The notes: generated by a model from the letters alone, not told the origin. DNA of 64,000 bases from an uncultured Flavobacteriaceae bacterium (GCA_947504035.1 CANNGA010000002.1:124001-188000), one strand, 5' to 3'. Numbered from the stretch's first letter, positions 1 to 10,305 are shown. Translations and numbers: made by a program.

Positions 1-2
1 CT

Positions 3-2537
3 AATACCTCCACGTCTAACCGTTGTATGATAGGAGGGATGGTAGGTAACAATTCATCTGGAACAACGTCTATACAGTATGGTGTAACTAGAGATAAAGT
101 GCTGGCATTAAAAACGCTACTAAGCGATGGTAGCAAAGTAGAATTTTCTAAGCTAACCTCTGAAGCTTTTATGCAGAAGCTTAAATTAGAAAGCTTAGAG
201 GGCCGTATATACAATAATGTTTATAATGCTCTAAAACAAGATACCGTTCAAAATGAAATAAGAACGCATTACCCTAAGCCCGAAATACATCGTAGAAATA
301 CAGGGTACGCCATTGATGCTTTAATCGATACAGCTGTTTTTTCTAATAACGAAGCGCCTTTTAATATGTGTGCGCTTTTGTCTGGAAGTGAAGGCACATT
401 AGCTTTTACAACAGAAATTACGTTACAGCTAGACGATTTACCACCTGAAGCCACGGTTATAGTAGCTGCACACTTTAATACGATACAGACGTGCTTAGAA
501 GCGGTTACATTGGTCATGCAACATAATTTGTACACCTGTGAGATGTTAGATAAAACGATTTTAGACCTCACAAAACACAACGCAGCACAGCAAGAGAATA
601 GAGCTTTTATCTCAGGCAACCCAGAAGCTATTTTAATGTGTGAAGTGCGTGCCAATACCATAGAAGAAGCCGAAGAACAAGCAAACATTCTTACAAGAAC
701 ATTGCAAACGTCCCAACTAAGCTATGCAACTGTTAGTTTAAAAGATGAGGCTATTACAAAAGCAAATGCGTTGCGAAGTGCAGGCTTAGGTCTATTAGGA
801 AATATGATAGGTGATGAAAAATCTGCTGCTTGTATAGAAGATACCGCCGTAGCTTTAACCGATTTAGCACCGTATATAAAAGAATTTACAGCTTTAATGG
901 CAAAACATGATCAAAAAGCAATTTATTACGCGCATGCTGGTGCTGGAGAATTGCATTTGCGACCTGTTTTGAATTTAAAAACAGCTAAAGGTGTAGAATT
1001 ATTTCGAAAGATTACAACAGATGTAGCGCATTTGGTTAAAAAATACCAAGGTTCTATGAGTGGAGAGCATGGCGACGGTATTGTACGTGCAGAATTTATT
1101 CCGTTAATGATTGGTGCCGAAAACTATGAGATTTTAAAAGGGATTAAAAAGACTTTCGACCCTAAAAATATATTTAATCCAGGTAAAATAATAGACGCTA
1201 TTCCTATGGATACATCTTTGCGATATACACCAGATCGCAAAGAACCTGAGTTTACGACATTATTAGATTTTTCTAAATCTCAAGGTATTCTTAGAACTGC
1301 AGAAAAATGCAATGGTAGTGGCGATTGTAGAAAACTTCCAGAATTTGGAGGTACTATGTGCCCTAGTTACAGGGCGACGAGAAATGAAAAAGATACGACA
1401 CGCGCAAGGGCAAATGCACTACGTGAATTTTTAACACATTCTGAAAAGGCTAATGCATTCGACCATAAAGAACTTAAAGATGTATTTGATTTGTGTGTAA
1501 GTTGTAAAGCTTGTGCTAGAGAATGTCCCAGCAGTGTGGATGTGGCCAGTTTAAAGGCCGAGTTTCAATACCAGTACCAAAAAGCTAATGGTGTGTCATG
1601 GCGTACAAAATTATTTGCTTATAATAATAGATATAATGCCTTAGGAGCTAAAGTACCTTGGCTCACCAATACCTTATTTTCTAACAGGCTATCAGCAGCG
1701 TTAATTAAGCGCAGTTTTGGGATTGCTCATCAGCGTAGTTTGCCATTAATAGCACCAGTAAGTTTATCCCAATATGTAAAAACAAAGGCTCCAATAAAGA
1801 GCAACACTTATATTAAAACGGTATATGTTTTTAATGACGAGTTTACTAATTTTTTAGATACAAAAATAGGGATAGATGCCTTAGAACTTTTAGAGCGTCT
1901 TAATTATAAGGTTAAGATTATAGCACATGCGGAGTCTGGAAGAGCTTTTATATCGAAAGGTTTATTAGAAGAGGCCAAAGCATTAGCGAATGAAAATGTG
2001 GCGTGCTTTAAAGGTAAAGTTTCTAAGGACACACCGTTAATTGGTATAGAACCTTCTGCAATTTTAACTTTTAGAGATGAATATTTAAAATTAGCAGATG
2101 ATAAGGCAGGTGCAGCTCAGATTGCAACACACAGTTTTTTAATAGAAGAATTTTTACAGAAGGAAATCGCCTTAGGACATGTAACGTCAAAACAGTTTAC
2201 TACAGAAGTTAAAGAGGTGAAATTTCATGGCCATTGCCATCAAAAGGCATTAAGCCATCAAATGTCTAGTTTTTCAGTATTGAATTTACCTAAAAATTAT
2301 AAAGTGACTATTATTCCTAGTGGTTGCTGTGGTATGGCTGGTAGTTTTGGGTATGAAAAGGAACATTATGAGGTAAGCATGCAAATAGGTAACCAAACCT
2401 TGTTTCCCGCAATACGACGTGCCGCCGCAGAGGTTGTAATTGCAGCAAATGGTACAAGTTGTAGGCATCAAATTAAAGATGGCACCAATAGAGACGCTAA
2501 ACATCCTGTTAGTATATTACGAGAGGCATTAATTTAG
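3..2537 (+). CDS. FAD-linked oxidase / Fe-S oxidoreductase (D-2-hydroxyacid dehydrogenase-like), 5' truncated
   Basis: The frame is open to the window edge, so the start lies upstream. The first visible residues form the GGMVGNNSSGT segment of a PCMH-type FAD-binding domain. An FAD-linked oxidase C-terminal domain follows, with GEHGDG about 347 residues after the first visible Met. Then come ferredoxin-like Cys clusters (CVSCKACARECP near 490-503) and two CCG-type Cys motifs (HGHCHQKA near 733 and PSGCCGMAGSFG near 765). This FAD + 4Fe-4S + CCG order is that of GlcD/GlpC-like fusions that oxidise D-lactate or other 2-hydroxyacids and pass electrons to the quinone pool. The substrate cannot be told from sequence. 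It converges on the next gene with a 12-bp gap. Confidence 0.88.
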   Translation, partial: NTSTSNRCMIGGMVGNNSSGTTSIQYGVTRDKVLALKTLLSDGSKVEFSKLTSEAFMQKLKLESLEGRIYNNVYNALKQDTVQNEIRTHYPKPEIHRRNTGYAIDALIDTAVFSNNEAPFNMCALLSGSEGTLAFTTEITLQLDDLPPEATVIVAAHFNTIQTCLEAVTLVMQHNLYTCEMLDKTILDLTKHNAAQQENRAFISGNPEAILMCEVRANTIEEAEEQANILTRTLQTSQLSYATVSLKDEAITKANALRSAGLGLLGNMIGDEKSAACIEDTAVALTDLAPYIKEFTALMAKHDQKAIYYAHAGAGELHLRPVLNLKTAKGVELFRKITTDVAHLVKKYQGSMSGEHGDGIVRAEFIPLMIGAENYEILKGIKKTFDPKNIFNPGKIIDAIPMDTSLRYTPDRKEPEFTTLLDFSKSQGILRTAEKCNGSGDCRKLPEFGGTMCPSYRATRNEKDTTRARANALREFLTHSEKANAFDHKELKDVFDLCVSCKACARECPSSVDVASLKAEFQYQYQKANGVSWRTKLFAYNNRYNALGAKVPWLTNTLFSNRLSAALIKRSFGIAHQRSLPLIAPVSLSQYVKTKAPIKSNTYIKTVYVFNDEFTNFLDTKIGIDALELLERLNYKVKIIAHAESGRAFISKGLLEEAKALANENVACFKGKVSKDTPLIGIEPSAILTFRDEYLKLADDKAGAAQIATHSFLIEEFLQKEIALGHVTSKQFTTEVKEVKFHGHCHQKALSHQMSSFSVLNLPKNYKVTIIPSGCCGMAGSFGYEKEHYEVSMQIGNQTLFPAIRRAAAEVVIAANGTSCRHQIKDGTNRDAKHPVSILREALI

Positions 2538-2549
2538 TTTTAGTCCTTA

Positions 2550-3401
2550 TTAAATACTTTTTTTTGAGTACCCTTTATCGACAATAGTAATGGCGGCGAT
2601 AAGATCCTTCATGTCCATTTCTTTAAGATCTTCATCGGCAAAAAAAGGCGAAAGTTTATCATTATTATAATTATAGACCTTCCAACGTTTAAACTGGTAT
2701 TCTAAAGCCGTAAAATTCTCAATCCAATCTCCAGAATTCAAGTATAGTGTTTTACCATATTTGTTTTCTATAATTTCCATTTTAGGTTGATGAATGTGCC
2801 CACAAACCACATAATCATAGCCCTTTTCTATAGCCAAATCGGTAATTACTTTTTCGTAATTGGCTATAAATTTTACAGCACCTTTAACACCGTTTTTTAT
2901 TTTTTTAGAAAGGGAATATCGTTCTTTTCCAAGCTTTTCCAACACCCAATTCATACATCTATTTACCAAAATTAAGATGTCGTAACCATAGCCACCAAGC
3001 TTAGCAAGCCATTTGGCATTTTCAATAGAAATGTCAAAAACATCGCCGTGAAAAAACCAAGCTTTTTTACCATTTAAATTTAAAACCAATTTATCGACTA
3101 TCGAAATGTTACCTATAGTCGTATCGCTAAACTTTCGCAACATTTCATCATGGTTACCCGTAATGTAAATAACTTCAACGCCATGAGCTGCAAAGTCCAT
3201 TATTTTTTTAATGACTTTAAGATGTGATTTTGGAAAATACCGCTTGCTGAATTGCCAAATGTCTATAATATCACCATTCAATATTAGTTTTTTAGGACTA
3301 ATACTATTCAAATATGTTAACAATGATTTCGCTTGGCATCCATAAGTGCCCAAATGAACATCTGAAATGACTGCAATTTCTACTTTACGTTTTGTTTTCA
3401 A
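2550..3401 (-). CDS. LpxH-like metallophosphoesterase (UDP-2,3-diacylglucosamine hydrolase family)
   Basis: This 283-residue calcineurin-like phosphoesterase has the full metal-ligand set: DVHLG (14-18), GDIID (43-47), GNHD (82-85), HGD near 118 and GHIHQPK near 201. The family includes LpxH, which splits UDP-2,3-diacylglucosamine to lipid X. The protein is longer than typical LpxH (about 240 residues), so a related phosphoesterase role is possible. The start codon is TTG. Upstream in frame only five codons separate it from a stop and none is ATG, and the next ATG would delete the DxH and GDxxD motifs. It is divergent from aroC. Confidence 0.8.
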   Translation of the reverse strand: MKTKRKVEIAVISDVHLGTYGCQAKSLLTYLNSISPKKLILNGDIIDIWQFSKRYFPKSHLKVIKKIMDFAAHGVEVIYITGNHDEMLRKFSDTTIGNISIVDKLVLNLNGKKAWFFHGDVFDISIENAKWLAKLGGYGYDILILVNRCMNWVLEKLGKERYSLSKKIKNGVKGAVKFIANYEKVITDLAIEKGYDYVVCGHIHQPKMEIIENKYGKTLYLNSGDWIENFTALEYQFKRWKVYNYNNDKLSPFFADEDLKEMDMKDLIAAITIVDKGYSKKSI

Positions 3402-3720
3402 TGGTGTATAGGCACTTTAATTACAGTACAAATAACATACTTTTTGTTGAGTTCTATATTAGGTTTTAATTAACTAATGATGAGGTTTTTGTTATCTTAA
3501 TGTTACGAACTGTCTTACATCATCTATTAGTGTAGGCTATAGTGCGCATTTATTTAAAAAACGATTTTTGGACATTTCTAAAGTTATTTAAGGGCATAAT
3601 AACGTTCCAATTAAAACCGTTGTAATGCTGTGGACTTAGAGTTTTGAAAAGCAGTATTTACAATCTCATAAAATTAGTGTATTTGCAGGGTAAAGGTTAT
3701 TTTAGCAAAAAATTTTAAAA
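3402..3720. other. intergenic region between divergent phosphoesterase and aroC
   Basis: About 320 bp without a gene. It should hold both divergent promoters. The best + strand -7 candidate is TGTATTTG near 3678-3685, one mismatch from TAnnTTTG, about 35 bp before aroC. I see no repeat or RNA element. Confidence 0.4.
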
Positions 3721-4785
3721 ATGGCTGGAAACTCTTTTGGAAAATTATTTAATTTAACAACTTACGGTGAATCTCATGGCCCTGCATTAGGTGGTGTTAT
3801 AGATGGTTGTCCTTCTGGAATTACATTAGATTTAGATGAAATTCAAAACGAACTCAACCGAAGAAAACCAGGCCAATCTGCCATAGTAACTCAGCGTAAA
3901 GAACCCGATTCGGTTAAATTTTATTCAGGTATTTTTGAAGGTGTTACTACAGGTACCTCAATTGGTTTTGTAATAGAAAACACCAACCAAAAATCTCATG
4001 ATTATACCCACATTAAAGATAGCTACAGACCCAGTCATGCAGATTATACTTATGATAAAAAGTATGGTGTACGCGATTACCGTGGTGGTGGACGTAGCTC
4101 TGCACGAGAAACTGCTTGTCGCGTTGTAGCAGGAGCCATTGCAAAACAAATGTTAAAAGGTATTGAGATTACCGCCTACGTATCTGGCGTTGGCTCTCTA
4201 AAATTGGATAAGCCTTACAACGCATTAGATTTAACACAAGTAGAAGCAAACATTGTACGCTGTCCAGATCAAGATATGGCAGCAAAGATGGAAACATATA
4301 TCAAACAAGTTAGAAGTAAAGGCGATACTGTTGGTGGTATTGTAAGTTGTGTGATTAAAAATGTACCTGTTGGATTGGGGGAACCTGTATTCGATAAATT
4401 ACATGCCGAATTAGGAAAAGCGATGCTGTCTATAAATGCTGTAAAAGGTTTTGAATACGGTAGTGGTTTTCATGGCAGCACGATGTACGGTAGTGCTCAT
4501 AATGATGCCTTTAATACCGATGGTTCTACAAAAACGAATTATTCTGGTGGAATACAAGGCGGTATTAGTAACGGTATGGACATTTATTTTAATGTCGCAT
4601 TTAAACCCGTTGCAACACTTATACAGAAATACGAAACCATAGATAAAAGTGGAAATGTAGTGGAAATGCAAGGTAAGGGGCGACATGATCCTTGTGTAGT
4701 GCCACGCGCTGTGCCTATTGTAGAAGCAATGGCCGCTTTAGTTATTGCCGATTTCACATTACAAAATAAGGTATATACGTCGTAA
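3721..4785 (+). CDS. aroC: chorismate synthase
   Basis: This 354-residue protein opens with the chorismate synthase signature [18 protein letters not shown]. It also carries RKPGQS, the Arg/Gly-rich FMN-binding stretch [13 protein letters not shown], and [17 protein letters not shown] near the C-terminus. The enzyme converts EPSP to chorismate, the last shared step of the shikimate pathway, using reduced FMN. Length and motifs are those of an intact enzyme. It is monocistronic here, with a hairpin terminator just downstream. aroB of the same pathway lies elsewhere in the window, near 32-33 kb. Confidence 0.97.
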   Translation: MAGNSFGKLFNLTTYGESHGPALGGVIDGCPSGITLDLDEIQNELNRRKPGQSAIVTQRKEPDSVKFYSGIFEGVTTGTSIGFVIENTNQKSHDYTHIKDSYRPSHADYTYDKKYGVRDYRGGGRSSARETACRVVAGAIAKQMLKGIEITAYVSGVGSLKLDKPYNALDLTQVEANIVRCPDQDMAAKMETYIKQVRSKGDTVGGIVSCVIKNVPVGLGEPVFDKLHAELGKAMLSINAVKGFEYGSGFHGSTMYGSAHNDAFNTDGSTKTNYSGGIQGGISNGMDIYFNVAFKPVATLIQKYETIDKSGNVVEMQGKGRHDPCVVPRAVPIVEAMAALVIADFTLQNKVYTS

Positions 4786-4814
4786 TTAATTTGCAATCAA
4801 AAACATATATACAG

Positions 4815-4848
4815 AACCTGCAATGCTAACCCATTGTAGGTTTTTTTA
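4815..4848 (+). terminator. Rho-independent terminator of aroC
   Basis: An 11-bp stem (4815-4825 with 4832-4842, one G-T pair) with a 6-nt loop runs into a seven-T tract. It lies 30 bp after the aroC stop. Confidence 0.75.
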
Positions 4849-4960
4849 TTTTAGACTTTTTACAAATGCTTAGGTTAAAGCGTAGGGCCTTACTTTGCAA
4901 GGCAGCATGTTAATTAGTACCGTATTCCTCTAAAAAATACTTATATTGTTCTCTTAATCG

Positions 4961-6292
4961 ATGCATATGAAAAAAATAGCTTTACACTGGAAGATCATTA
5001 TTGGAATGGTTCTAGGAATCATTTTTGGATTTATAATGAATGGTATATCTGGCGGTAAAGTATTTGTAGCAGATTGGATTGCGCCTTTTGGAAAAATATT
5101 TATCAATCTTTTAAAACTGATTGCAGTACCTTTAATATTAGCCTCTTTAATTAAAGGCATTTCAGACCTAAAAGATATTTCTAAAATAAAAACAATGGGG
5201 CTACGTACCATAGGAGTTTACATGGTGACGACCATTATTGCTATTGTAATTGGTTTAACTATTGTAAATATTGCAAAACCAGGTGAGGGGATGCCCGAAA
5301 GCACTATAGAAAAAATTAAGTTAAAATATGCTAACGATGCTGGTGTTGCAGATAAACTTATGAAAGCTTCTGCTCAAAAAGATGCTGGCCCTTTAGAAGC
5401 ATTAGTCGCTATTTTTCCGAGTAACATTTTTAAATCCTTTGTAGAAGTGTCTATGCTACAAGTTATCTTTTTTGCTCTATTTTTTGGGGTTTGCTTATTG
5501 CTCATTGAAGAAAAAAAGGCAGCACCTTTAGTGCATTTTTTCGATGGGTTAAATGAAGTAGTCATGAAAATGGTAGATCTTATCATGCTATTTGCACCAT
5601 ACGCTGTATTTGCATTATTAGCTAATGTTATTATTGCTTTCGACGATATAGACATTCTTATAAAGCTCCTGTATTACGCCCTATGCGTAGTGTTTGGTTT
5701 AGTGCTCATGATAGGGGTATATTTGCTATTAATACGTATCTACACAAAAAAATCACCATTATGGTTTTTAAGTCGTATAAGTCCGGCACAGTTATTAGCA
5801 TTTTCTACGAGTAGCAGTGCTGCAACATTACCCGTTACTATGGAGCGTGTAGAGGAACATTTAGGTGTAGATAAAGAAGTGTCTGGTTTTGTATTACCGG
5901 TTGGGGCTACCGTAAATATGGATGGAACAAGTTTATATCAAGGTATTGCTGCGGTGTTTATCATGCAAGTTATTTGGCCAGAAGGGCTTACGTTTTCAAA
6001 TCAGTTAGTCATTATTTTAACGGCTTTGTTGGCCTCTATAGGAAGTGCCGCCGTACCAAGTGCAGGCATGGTTATGTTGGTTATTGTATTAGAATCGGTT
6101 GGTTTTCCTGCAGAATTACTCCCCATTGGTTTGGCTCTAATTTTTGCGGTAGATAGACCCTTAGACATGTGTAGAACTGTAGTAAACGTTACAGGAGATG
6201 CTACAGTGTCTATGTTAGTTGCCAAGTCACTACATAAATTAAACACGCCTAAGCCTAAAGCTTGGAACGATCATTACGATACTGTAAAATAA
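4961..6292 (+). CDS. dicarboxylate/amino acid:cation symporter (DAACS family)
   Basis: This 443-residue polytopic protein is a secondary transporter of the glutamate/aspartate/C4-dicarboxylate family (GltP/DctA type). The serine-rich re-entrant loop STSSSAATLPV (about 280-290) and the NMDGTSLYQG motif (about 319-328) are both intact. These form the substrate and cation site in known family structures. The N-terminus is a short cytoplasmic tail (MHMKK) before TM1; the second ATG at 4967 is an equally possible start. The coupling ion (Na+ or H+) and substrate cannot be read from sequence. The sulfurtransferase gene follows 42 bp downstream on the same strand. Confidence 0.93.
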   Translation: MHMKKIALHWKIIIGMVLGIIFGFIMNGISGGKVFVADWIAPFGKIFINLLKLIAVPLILASLIKGISDLKDISKIKTMGLRTIGVYMVTTIIAIVIGLTIVNIAKPGEGMPESTIEKIKLKYANDAGVADKLMKASAQKDAGPLEALVAIFPSNIFKSFVEVSMLQVIFFALFFGVCLLLIEEKKAAPLVHFFDGLNEVVMKMVDLIMLFAPYAVFALLANVIIAFDDIDILIKLLYYALCVVFGLVLMIGVYLLLIRIYTKKSPLWFLSRISPAQLLAFSTSSSAATLPVTMERVEEHLGVDKEVSGFVLPVGATVNMDGTSLYQGIAAVFIMQVIWPEGLTFSNQLVIILTALLASIGSAAVPSAGMVMLVIVLESVGFPAELLPIGLALIFAVDRPLDMCRTVVNVTGDATVSMLVAKSLHKLNTPKPKAWNDHYDTVK

Positions 6293-6334
6293 GCATCGTA
6301 TTTTTATACGTTTTAAAAATTTTTAGTTTACATC

Positions 6335-7489
6335 ATGACGATAACATTAACAACGCCTATAGTTTCTGTAGAATGGCTTCAGAAACATAGAGAAGCAGAT
6401 AATTTAGTGATTCTAGACGGTACAATAGCCAAAGTTTTTGATGCAGAATCATTACAAATACCTAAAGCACGCTTTTTTGATATCAAACAAAAGTTTAGTG
6501 ATACAACAAATGCATTCCCTAGTGCATTTCCTTCGCCATTACAGTTTGAAACGGAAGCTAGAGCTCTTGGAATTAATACGAATAGTGCCATTGTGGTTTA
6601 TGACGATAAAGGCATCTATTCTAGTGCACGTGTTTGGTGGCTTTTTAAAGCATTTGGGTATACCAATGTAGCTGTTTTAGATGGCGGATTCCCAGAATGG
6701 CAAGCAAAAGCGTATCCCACAGCATACAGGACTATTTACGAGGGCCCTAAAGGCGATTTTAAAGCGCGTTTGCAAGAAGGCCATATGATCTTCTTTGAAG
6801 ACTTTAAGAAAGCGACAGAAGACGCTACCTATACAATTGTTGATGCCCGCTCTTCTGCACGATTTCGATGCGAAATTCCAGAGCCAAGAGCAGGGTTGCG
6901 AAGAGGAACCATTCCAAATGCGGTTAATTTGCCTTTTACAAACCTGTTAGAAGATGGTAAATTAAAATCAAAAAAGGAATTGGCCAAGGCCTTATACATG
7001 ATAGCCGATCAAGAGGATTCCCTTATTTTTTCCTGCGGATCTGGTATTACAGCATGTGTTTTGGCACTTAGTGCCGAATTATCTGGATATAAGAATGTTT
7101 TGGTGTATGATGGATCTTGGACAGAATATGGCGCGCTCACTCCAGGTGATATGACAGCTCCTAAGACATGGACAGAAGCTGAAACACTCGCTTATATTTT
7201 GTTATTCATAGCGCATGCCGATTTAAAAGAAACATCGAGTGAACGGGACTATATCATATCCCGAATCGATCCATTAGTGTACGAACAGGTGTATCAACAA
7301 TTTAAAAAGGATAGTGATTACCAAGTCATACAAAACATTATACATGCAGTGGAAACTCATGATTATTATAGAAATGACTTAGCAGATCTTTTTGCTGATA
7401 TCAAACTCATGGCTTTTGCTGATGGCGCCTATGCCGATATAGAGCAAGTTGCTTATAAACTGTTACGGAAACTATTAATAAAAGACTGA
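6335..7489 (+). CDS. tandem rhodanese sulfurtransferase with C-terminal TerB-like domain
   Basis: Residues 1 to about 275 form two rhodanese domains as in thiosulfate/3-mercaptopyruvate sulfurtransferases. The active-site Cys sits in CGSGITAC near residue 234, and domain 1 contains VVYDDKGIYSSARVWW. CGSGxT is the loop type associated with mercaptopyruvate. Family members are usually about 280 residues; this one has about 105 more. The extra helical segment has two short repeats resembling the acidic TerB/DjlA-type helical domain (FIAHADLKE and AFADGAYADIEQ). The sulfurtransferase call is firm. The TerB-like call is by pattern only, and what the fusion does is unknown. Confidence 0.85.
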   Translation: MTITLTTPIVSVEWLQKHREADNLVILDGTIAKVFDAESLQIPKARFFDIKQKFSDTTNAFPSAFPSPLQFETEARALGINTNSAIVVYDDKGIYSSARVWWLFKAFGYTNVAVLDGGFPEWQAKAYPTAYRTIYEGPKGDFKARLQEGHMIFFEDFKKATEDATYTIVDARSSARFRCEIPEPRAGLRRGTIPNAVNLPFTNLLEDGKLKSKKELAKALYMIADQEDSLIFSCGSGITACVLALSAELSGYKNVLVYDGSWTEYGALTPGDMTAPKTWTEAETLAYILLFIAHADLKETSSERDYIISRIDPLVYEQVYQQFKKDSDYQVIQNIIHAVETHDYYRNDLADLFADIKLMAFADGAYADIEQVAYKLLRKLLIKD

Positions 7490-8352
7490 TGGTAATTGTT
7501 GAAGTCTAAAAGATACACTTGTATTTATGAATTTGGGGTCTAGAGAAATTTAAGACACTATATCGTATTGTAATAACATAAACCACTATTGCAAACCCTA
7601 AAAGATGCAGTATCTTTTAAAACCAGTATTTTTTAACATGCCATGTACGTAAGACCTGAGGTGCGTTATTTGATATAAATCTAGCAATTAAACCTCAAAC
7701 CATTAGCCTATATAAAGTTTTAAGAGGAGCCTTTTAGAAGGGGATTAGTCTTAAAATGAAAAGCTCATAAGTACTTTGTAGGCAGTAACATTGGAAATTT
7801 TGGGCAAATCATGGTATTTTTATCTCGAGAAGAGCTGCTCCTGTTAGATTGTTTGTAAAAACAAACGCTTAAATCTATCCCAGATCTTGTTGACGATACG
7901 ATATTGGTTAAGAATATAGTTACAAAGACAGGAATACAATTCATACATTTATATTTGGGAATGCATGTAGCGCCAGTAGCAGAGGTTTTGCAGCTCTAGT
8001 TAAAAATAAATATTAAGAGAACGTCCGGGGGTATTATTTGTGGCACTAACACTTTCTTTAATTTTAAAGGCTATTTTTACAATTTTACTTGAGCATACCT
8101 ATAAATTTCGTAATGTCTTTAGCATTTAAAACCACATGATTACAAGCGTTGAAATTATGTTAATAATTGTTTTCAATTATCTGAAAAAATTAATTAATAA
8201 AATTTATTTTAGCAAAAAAGATCCAAAAATTGGTTTTTATCGTAATTAATTGAAACGAGACACGACTTTTAGGTAAACAGGATGTTTTTTTCGATGAAAT
8301 GCATATTTTTCTCACTTTATCGAAAAAATAACACATTTTAACCTTTTTTTTA
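7490..8352. other. AT-rich intergenic region, no recognisable gene
   Basis: About 860 bp with frequent stops in all frames. A short open stretch around 7870-8010 could be an old gene fragment but matches nothing I recognise. No convincing terminator follows the sulfurtransferase gene. The right end should hold the promoter region of the beta-helix lipoprotein gene. Confidence 0.5.
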
Positions 8353-8365
8353 ATGTATAGTTTTT

Positions 8366-8373
8366 TAAATTTG
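8366..8373 (+). promoter_or_regulatory. candidate -7 element (TAAATTTG) for the beta-helix lipoprotein gene
   Basis: Exact match to the Bacteroidota -7 consensus TAnnTTTG, 33 bp before the ATG at 8407. No clear -33 TTG is seen. It supports the start at 8407, because an upstream in-frame ATG at 8353 would lie before the transcription start. Confidence 0.45.
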
Positions 8374-8406
8374 AATAGATCAGATAAACCCCAATCAAAC
8401 ATAATT

Positions 8407-10305
8407 ATGAAAAACCTATTAACGCTAAAGCCCCTATTATTATCAAGTATGTTATTTCTTTTTATAGGGCTAGGATCCTGTAGTGATGATGAAATCTTTG
8501 TAGAGCCTGAAAGTACGGAACAAGTCGCTGAAGGAGAATCTGAAACTCCTGGTGCATCGGAAAATTCAGAAGATTCTGGAGAAGAAGGTGTAGATACATC
8601 TTTACCATGTGATTTTACTTTGGCTAATGCAGAGCCAAACAGCACAGTTGTTATAGATTGTACAATGAACTTAGAAGGTACAACCATTACAATACCTTCT
8701 GGAGTAACTATTTTAAGTAAAGGTGGTTCGATAACAAATGGTACTATTAATTTTTCGGAAGGTACAACTGTAGATAGTGAATTATTAAATAGCACGATAA
8801 CACTTGGAGGAAATGCTCCTGTTATAAAAGACGATACATTCGAATTTGCACCAGAACGTTGGGGCGTTGTAGAAGGTAAAGTTTCAGATGAAGTAGCATT
8901 TAGTAATAGAGACTCATTACAGAACGCTATTGATCTTGCAAAATCTTTAAATGTTAAAACTTTTGAAATAGGCGCTATGGATGCTTTCTTTCATTTAGAC
9001 TATGTATGGACAAATGCTAGAGGTTATAACGATCGTGCCATCCATTTACCATCTAATTTTCATCTTAAAATGTCGAATGAAACCTTCTTAAGGTTACAAC
9101 CAAATTTCTGGCCTAGAGGTTATTTTGTAAGTGTCGTAGAACAAAGAAATGTTAGGATTACTGGAGGTAATTTAATAGGTGATCGATACGAACATGATTA
9201 TTCTCCAATTACTGACGAAGTTGGAATACCAAGAAATACACATGAATGGCCAGGGTTATTAGTGATCTCAGGTTCTCAAGATGTTCTTGTAGATGGTACT
9301 TATATGGCTAATTCAACAGGAGATGCTTTAATTGTAGGTGCAGCAGGGAATAGAAATGATCCTAATGTTTTGTTTAATAAAAATATTATAGCAAGAAATT
9401 GTACAATGCATGAGTCCAGAAGAAACAATATTAGTATTACCGATGGAGAAGACATCACAATTGAAGGTTGTACCATAACTGATGCTGGTTTAGGAGAGAG
9501 TACTTTTGAAGGGAATAGAAAAATAATAACTTCTGCAGGGATTGCACCTAAAGTAGGTATAGATATTGAGCCTTTTAGAGGGTTTGAGCCTAATGGAGAT
9601 TTTATCAACTTTGAGAAAGTAGAACGTGTACTTGTTACAGGATGTACATTTACAGGAAATAATGTGAGTAGTTTTGTGAACTATTCAGGGACTGATGTTG
9701 TTTTTGAAAACAATTTTTCAGACCACACCGTTGGTGCTTCTTTTGATGATGGGGGAACTAAATTTTACAATAATACTTTAGAAGCTAATGAAAAGAATAG
9801 AGCTTTAAATGGTATTAATTTTGGAACTTTTATTGTTAACGTAAACGGGAGAGATGTGCAATATTCATCGGGTTCAGAAGCTATAGGTAATAAAATATCT
9901 GGTTTCTTAAGAGGCATAAGAGTAACAGGAAAAGATCCTATTGTAAGAGACAACATTATAGAAGATTTTAATGTAGGCGTGCAAGTTGATAGTGATAACG
10001 TTGTTTGTGAAAATAACCAAATGACGACCAACAGGTTCGTAGCTGCTTATGGCTTTTTTGTAGAAAATGTTAGTAATGGTAAATTCAACAATAATAAAAT
10101 GATACTACCAAGACGCCCACTTTATTTTAAAAACTTGAACAGAGATAACGGGTCTAAAATAACGATAGAAAATAATACGTTCGAATCTCTTGAAGGTTTC
10201 GATTTACTTTTTGAAAATGTTAGGAATATAACCTTAAAACAAAATGAATTTAAAAACACGAAAATTGAAGAACGTTCTACAACTAACTTTGTGGTAGAGA
10301 ATTAA
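8407..10305 (+). CDS. surface lipoprotein with right-handed parallel beta-helix (polysaccharide lyase-like fold)
   Basis: This 632-residue protein starts with a lipoprotein signal peptide (lipobox LGSC, Cys25). The next residues, SDDE, fit the flavobacterial lipoprotein export signal (an acidic run right after the Cys), so it is probably displayed on the cell surface. An acidic Ser/Glu/Gly linker runs to about residue 60. From about 140 onward there are many short imperfect repeats (for example NCTMHESRRNNISI, GCTITDAG, NNTLEAN) typical of pectate-lyase-like beta-helices. I assign no substrate or catalytic residue. It converges on the exopolysaccharide operon, so a role in cutting, modifying or binding that polymer is inference. 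An upstream in-frame ATG at 8353 would put 18 residues before the signal peptide and was not used. Confidence 0.82.
   Translation: MKNLLTLKPLLLSSMLFLFIGLGSCSDDEIFVEPESTEQVAEGESETPGASENSEDSGEEGVDTSLPCDFTLANAEPNSTVVIDCTMNLEGTTITIPSGVTILSKGGSITNGTINFSEGTTVDSELLNSTITLGGNAPVIKDDTFEFAPERWGVVEGKVSDEVAFSNRDSLQNAIDLAKSLNVKTFEIGAMDAFFHLDYVWTNARGYNDRAIHLPSNFHLKMSNETFLRLQPNFWPRGYFVSVVEQRNVRITGGNLIGDRYEHDYSPITDEVGIPRNTHEWPGLLVISGSQDVLVDGTYMANSTGDALIVGAAGNRNDPNVLFNKNIIARNCTMHESRRNNISITDGEDITIEGCTITDAGLGESTFEGNRKIITSAGIAPKVGIDIEPFRGFEPNGDFINFEKVERVLVTGCTFTGNNVSSFVNYSGTDVVFENNFSDHTVGASFDDGGTKFYNNTLEANEKNRALNGINFGTFIVNVNGRDVQYSSGSEAIGNKISGFLRGIRVTGKDPIVRDNIIEDFNVGVQVDSDNVVCENNQMTTNRFVAAYGFFVENVSNGKFNNNKMILPRRPLYFKNLNRDNGSKITIENNTFESLEGFDLLFENVRNITLKQNEFKNTKIEERSTTNFVVEN

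Noticed and set aside
7870-8012. Short open frame (IQFIHLYLGMHVAPVAEVLQL) and an alternative frame with FGNACSASSRGFAALVKNKY in the gap after the sulfurtransferase gene
   Set aside because: No recognisable family, no promoter or plausible start, and stops close by. At most an old gene fragment.
8190-8795. 201-codon minus-strand open frame under the beta-helix lipoprotein gene
   Set aside because: Shadow of the signal peptide and linker region; no motif, and opposite a well-supported gene.
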